A DNA stretch of 64,000 bases from Bacteroidia bacterium (GTDB taxonomy: Bacteria > Bacteroidota > Bacteroidia > Flavobacteriales_D > Sanyastnellaceae). The notes below the pieces were generated by a model, which made no database searches, was not told where the DNA came from, and was given only the letters and a program-made list of their open reading frames with translations. The position numbers and the translations under genes are program-made. Location of the stretch: positions 1-64,000 of the forward strand of contig JAUICJ010000006.1 of NCBI GenBank assembly GCA_030427925.1, read 5' to 3'. Of this stretch, positions 61,987-64,000 are shown in pieces; position 1 is the stretch's first letter, and each line of letters begins with the position of its first letter.

Positions 61987-62856
61987 ATGCTCCTCGACGG
62001 AAAAAGCACCTCCCTTGCAATTCAATCGGAACTGGCTGAAGCTGTGGCACAGCGGGTTGCGGAAGGCAAAAAACGGCCGCATTTGGCTGCGATTTTAGTG
62101 GGCAACCACCCCGCAAGCCGCGCGTATGTGGGGCACAAGGTGAAGGCCTGTGATCGCATTGGATTCGAGAGCACGTTGGTCGAGCTGTCCGAATCGGTGA
62201 CGGAAGCAGCATTGCTCGATTCTGTTCGGCAGCTCAACGAAGACGATTCGGTTGACGGCTTCATCGTACAATTGCCCCTCCCCGGCCACATCGACGAACA
62301 GCGCATCATCGAAGCCATCGCTCCTGAAAAGGACGTGGACGGTTTTCATCCGGTGAATGTGGGGCGCATGACCCTCGGCCTGCCGTGTTTCTTGCCTGCT
62401 ACCCCAGCGGGAATCCTCGAATTGTTGAAGCGCTCGGGAATTGGGACGACGGGCAAGCACGTGGTTGTGGTCGGGCGCAGTGCCATTGTTGGCACGCCGA
62501 TTTCGGTTTTGCTGAGTCGATCGGGAGAGCCGGGCAATGCGACGGTGACCTTGTGTCATAGCCGAACGGTGGATTTGGCCTCGATCACGCGCCAAGCAGA
62601 CATCCTCATCGCGGCCATCGGCAAAGCGCATTTCATTGGTGAAGAACACGTGAAAGATGGTGCAGTCGTCGTGGACGTGGGCATCAACCACATACCAGAC
62701 GCCACGAAGAAAAGCGGGCGGCGCATGGTCGGTGACGTGGATTTCGAGGCCGTAGCGCCGAAGTGCTCAGCGATAACGCCGGTGCCGGGAGGCGTGGGGC
62801 CGATGACGATTGCGGCGTTGTTGCAGAACACGATGCGAGCCGCGGCGCGCGGATGA
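61987..62856 (+). CDS. folD: Bifunctional methylenetetrahydrofolate dehydrogenase/cyclohydrolase, 289 aa
   Basis: It interconverts 5,10-methylene-THF and 10-formyl-THF. The active-site Tyr/Lys block reads SRAYVGHKVKACDRIGF, the substrate block FIVQLPLPGHIDEQRI, and the NADP site VVVVGRSAIVGTPISVLL. The C-terminal signature is TPVPGGVGPMTIAALLQNT. Length is typical. It supplies formyl-THF for Fmt, encoded at 18681. Its TGA overlaps the ribD ATG. Confidence 0.95.
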   Translation: MLLDGKSTSLAIQSELAEAVAQRVAEGKKRPHLAAILVGNHPASRAYVGHKVKACDRIGFESTLVELSESVTEAALLDSVRQLNEDDSVDGFIVQLPLPGHIDEQRIIEAIAPEKDVDGFHPVNVGRMTLGLPCFLPATPAGILELLKRSGIGTTGKHVVVVGRSAIVGTPISVLLSRSGEPGNATVTLCHSRTVDLASITRQADILIAAIGKAHFIGEEHVKDGAVVVDVGINHIPDATKKSGRRMVGDVDFEAVAPKCSAITPVPGGVGPMTIAALLQNTMRAAARG

Positions 62857-63884
62857 CGCAGGAGGATCGCCGTTTCATGAACCGGGCGTTCGAGCTCGGG
62901 GAGCGGGGGCGCTTGTTTTCCGCGCCGAATCCTCATGTCGGCTGCGTGATTGCTGCTCGGGGTGAGGTGTGGGGAGAAGGGTGGCACCACCGGTCAGGGG
63001 AACGGCATGCCGAAGTGCATGCTTTGGCTCGGGTGCGGGCGGATCGAAAGGAGCGGCTTGCGGAAGCCACGGCGTATGTGACCTTGGAGCCCTGTGCGCA
63101 CGTGGGGAAGACACCGCCGTGTGCCGATGCGCTGCTGGCTGCAGGCGTGGGACGGGTGGTGGCCGCTGTGCGCGATCCGGCGCCTTGGGTGTCGGGGGCG
63201 GGGTTTCATCGGCTCGCTGAAGGCGGGGTTCGGACCCACTGGGCGAACCCCGAAACGGCGCAGCTGGCGCAGGTGTTCAACCGCCGATTCTTTTCGCGCG
63301 AGCGGCCTTGGATTGTCTTGAAATGGGCGGAGACCTTGGACGGTTTTCTCGGCCCAAAAAACGCACTTGCACAGCACGTCATCACCTCGCCCTGGGCGCA
63401 GCGATTGACCCACCGATGGCGCGCTGAGGAACAGGGCATCCTGGTCGGACGCCGCACGTGGTTGACGGATCAGCCGGGACTTGACGTGCGGAAAGCACCG
63501 GGGAAATCACCCGTGCGCATCGTGCTCGCGCCGAGCTATCCTCGCCAGGCGCCACCGGACATTTGGTGGGTTACCGCCCCGGAGTTCGTGAAGGGGCCAC
63601 GGGATTTGGCATGGCTCCCGGAGGACGGCCTCCACTCCATGGTCCGGATGCTTCGTACCGCGGCAGGCGTTCATTCCCTGCTCGTCGAAGGCGGGGGCGC
63701 TACCCTTCAGTCCTTCGTAGACGCCGGTTGCTGGGACGAATGCAAATGGTGGGTCGCGGACGCCCCGTTGGGCACGCCCGGCATCCCCGCTCCTGTTTGG
63801 CCCGATGGTCCCAGCGCCTGGCGCGAACACGGTCGCGGCCCCGCCGAAACGTGGCACCGGTTCATTCGCCCCCTTCCGCGCTGA
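62853..63884 (+). CDS. ribD: Riboflavin biosynthesis deaminase/reductase RibD, 343 aa
   Basis: It deaminates and then reduces the pyrimidine intermediate of riboflavin synthesis. I start at ATG 62853 (MTQEDRRFMNRAFELGERG), which overlaps the folD stop (ATGA). The N-terminal zinc deaminase domain has APNPHVGCVI, ERHAEVHAL and LEPCAHVGKTPPCADALL (His/Cys/Cys ligands with the catalytic Glu). The C-terminal reductase domain (from about residue 145) has LKWAETLDGFLG, GILVGRRTWLTDQPGLDVR and LLVEGGGATLQSFVDAG. It is complete and overlaps the convergent partial gene by 23 bp. Confidence 0.93.
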   Translation: MTQEDRRFMNRAFELGERGRLFSAPNPHVGCVIAARGEVWGEGWHHRSGERHAEVHALARVRADRKERLAEATAYVTLEPCAHVGKTPPCADALLAAGVGRVVAAVRDPAPWVSGAGFHRLAEGGVRTHWANPETAQLAQVFNRRFFSRERPWIVLKWAETLDGFLGPKNALAQHVITSPWAQRLTHRWRAEEQGILVGRRTWLTDQPGLDVRKAPGKSPVRIVLAPSYPRQAPPDIWWVTAPEFVKGPRDLAWLPEDGLHSMVRMLRTAAGVHSLLVEGGGATLQSFVDAGCWDECKWWVADAPLGTPGIPAPVWPDGPSAWREHGRGPAETWHRFIRPLPR

Positions 63885-64000
63885 CCGGCGAAGCCAACCC
63901 GTCGGGCGTCATCGCCCACGTCCTGCCGGTCAGCCGCCTTCCCCAAACCCCGTCCACGTGGCGCGCATCGTCGATCCAATCCTCCAGCGACGGGTCGATC
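63862..64000 (-). CDS. 3' end of an unidentified minus-strand gene
   Basis: An open frame enters from the right edge and stops at TGA 63862-63864. It encodes 45 residues, including LEDWIDDARHVDGVWGRRL and TWAMTPDGLASPVSAEGGE. Codon pattern and convergent position next to ribD make it plausible, but it is too short to assign. It could also be a chance frame. Confidence 0.35.
   Translation of the reverse strand, partial: IDPSLEDWIDDARHVDGVWGRRLTGRTWAMTPDGLASPVSAEGGE

Overview
The window reads as one continuous stretch of a GC-rich (roughly 60%) Bacteroidota chromosome, most likely a marine member of the Flavobacteriales or a close relative. The evidence is threefold. Several very large secreted proteins end in type IX secretion (T9SS) sorting domains with the Y-P-N-P signature. 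There are TAnnTTTG-type -7 promoter boxes and no obvious Shine-Dalgarno sequences. Bacteroidota family genes are present (DUF1599, BT_3928-like, choice-of-anchor B, FISUMP, SprB repeats). I saw no rRNA, tRNA, CRISPR array, transposase or integrase.

Left arm (1-13450, all minus strand): a head-to-tail array of four large secreted proteins. The first is cut by the window edge; the others are about 2284, 802 and 584 residues. Three of them, and a 2574-residue relative at 52746-60470, are built from the same parts. One is a roughly 190-residue domain with T-T-Y-R-x-Y and F-D-S-W-V-T-I-G signatures (10 copies in four genes). Another is a Cys-rich, Asp-rich module of about 50 residues (about 150 bp) repeated in tandem, and HYR-like or SprB-like beta repeats complete the set. 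The fourth gene carries four starch-binding-like modules and is divergent from a secreted GH13 amylase (13533-15350).

15335-23000 is housekeeping and metabolism: acyl-CoA thioesterase, HU, TrmH, a MATE exporter, Fmt and both subunits of methylmalonyl-CoA mutase. 23156-26587 encodes a secreted FISUMP protein on a repetitive stalk that resembles phage tail fibres and looks more AT-rich than its surroundings. 27043-42777 holds CsaA, a HAD phosphatase, a class IV aminotransferase, a lone peptide-type permease, a DoxX-like protein, DUF1599, FolP, CdaA (c-di-AMP synthase), a choice-of-anchor-B T9SS protein, a DPP III lipoprotein, LptG, two glycosyltransferases and a 2OG-Fe(II) oxygenase.

42858-46120 is a sulfur operon (TauE/SafE exporter, persulfide-dioxygenase/rhodanese fusion, split YeeE-type transporter) behind a GTGA-N6-TCAC Crp/Fnr-type site placed at about -42. 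46220-52621 holds a DegP/HtrA protease, a lipoprotein, an arginine deiminase-like enzyme, CtlX (citrulline hydrolase), ArgS and two small proteins. After the 2574-residue protein the window closes with Ffh, FolD, RibD and the tail of an unidentified minus-strand gene.

Many genes overlap by ATGA or TGATG junctions, and several single-gene promoters lie only 4-7 nt before the ATG, which suggests leaderless mRNAs.
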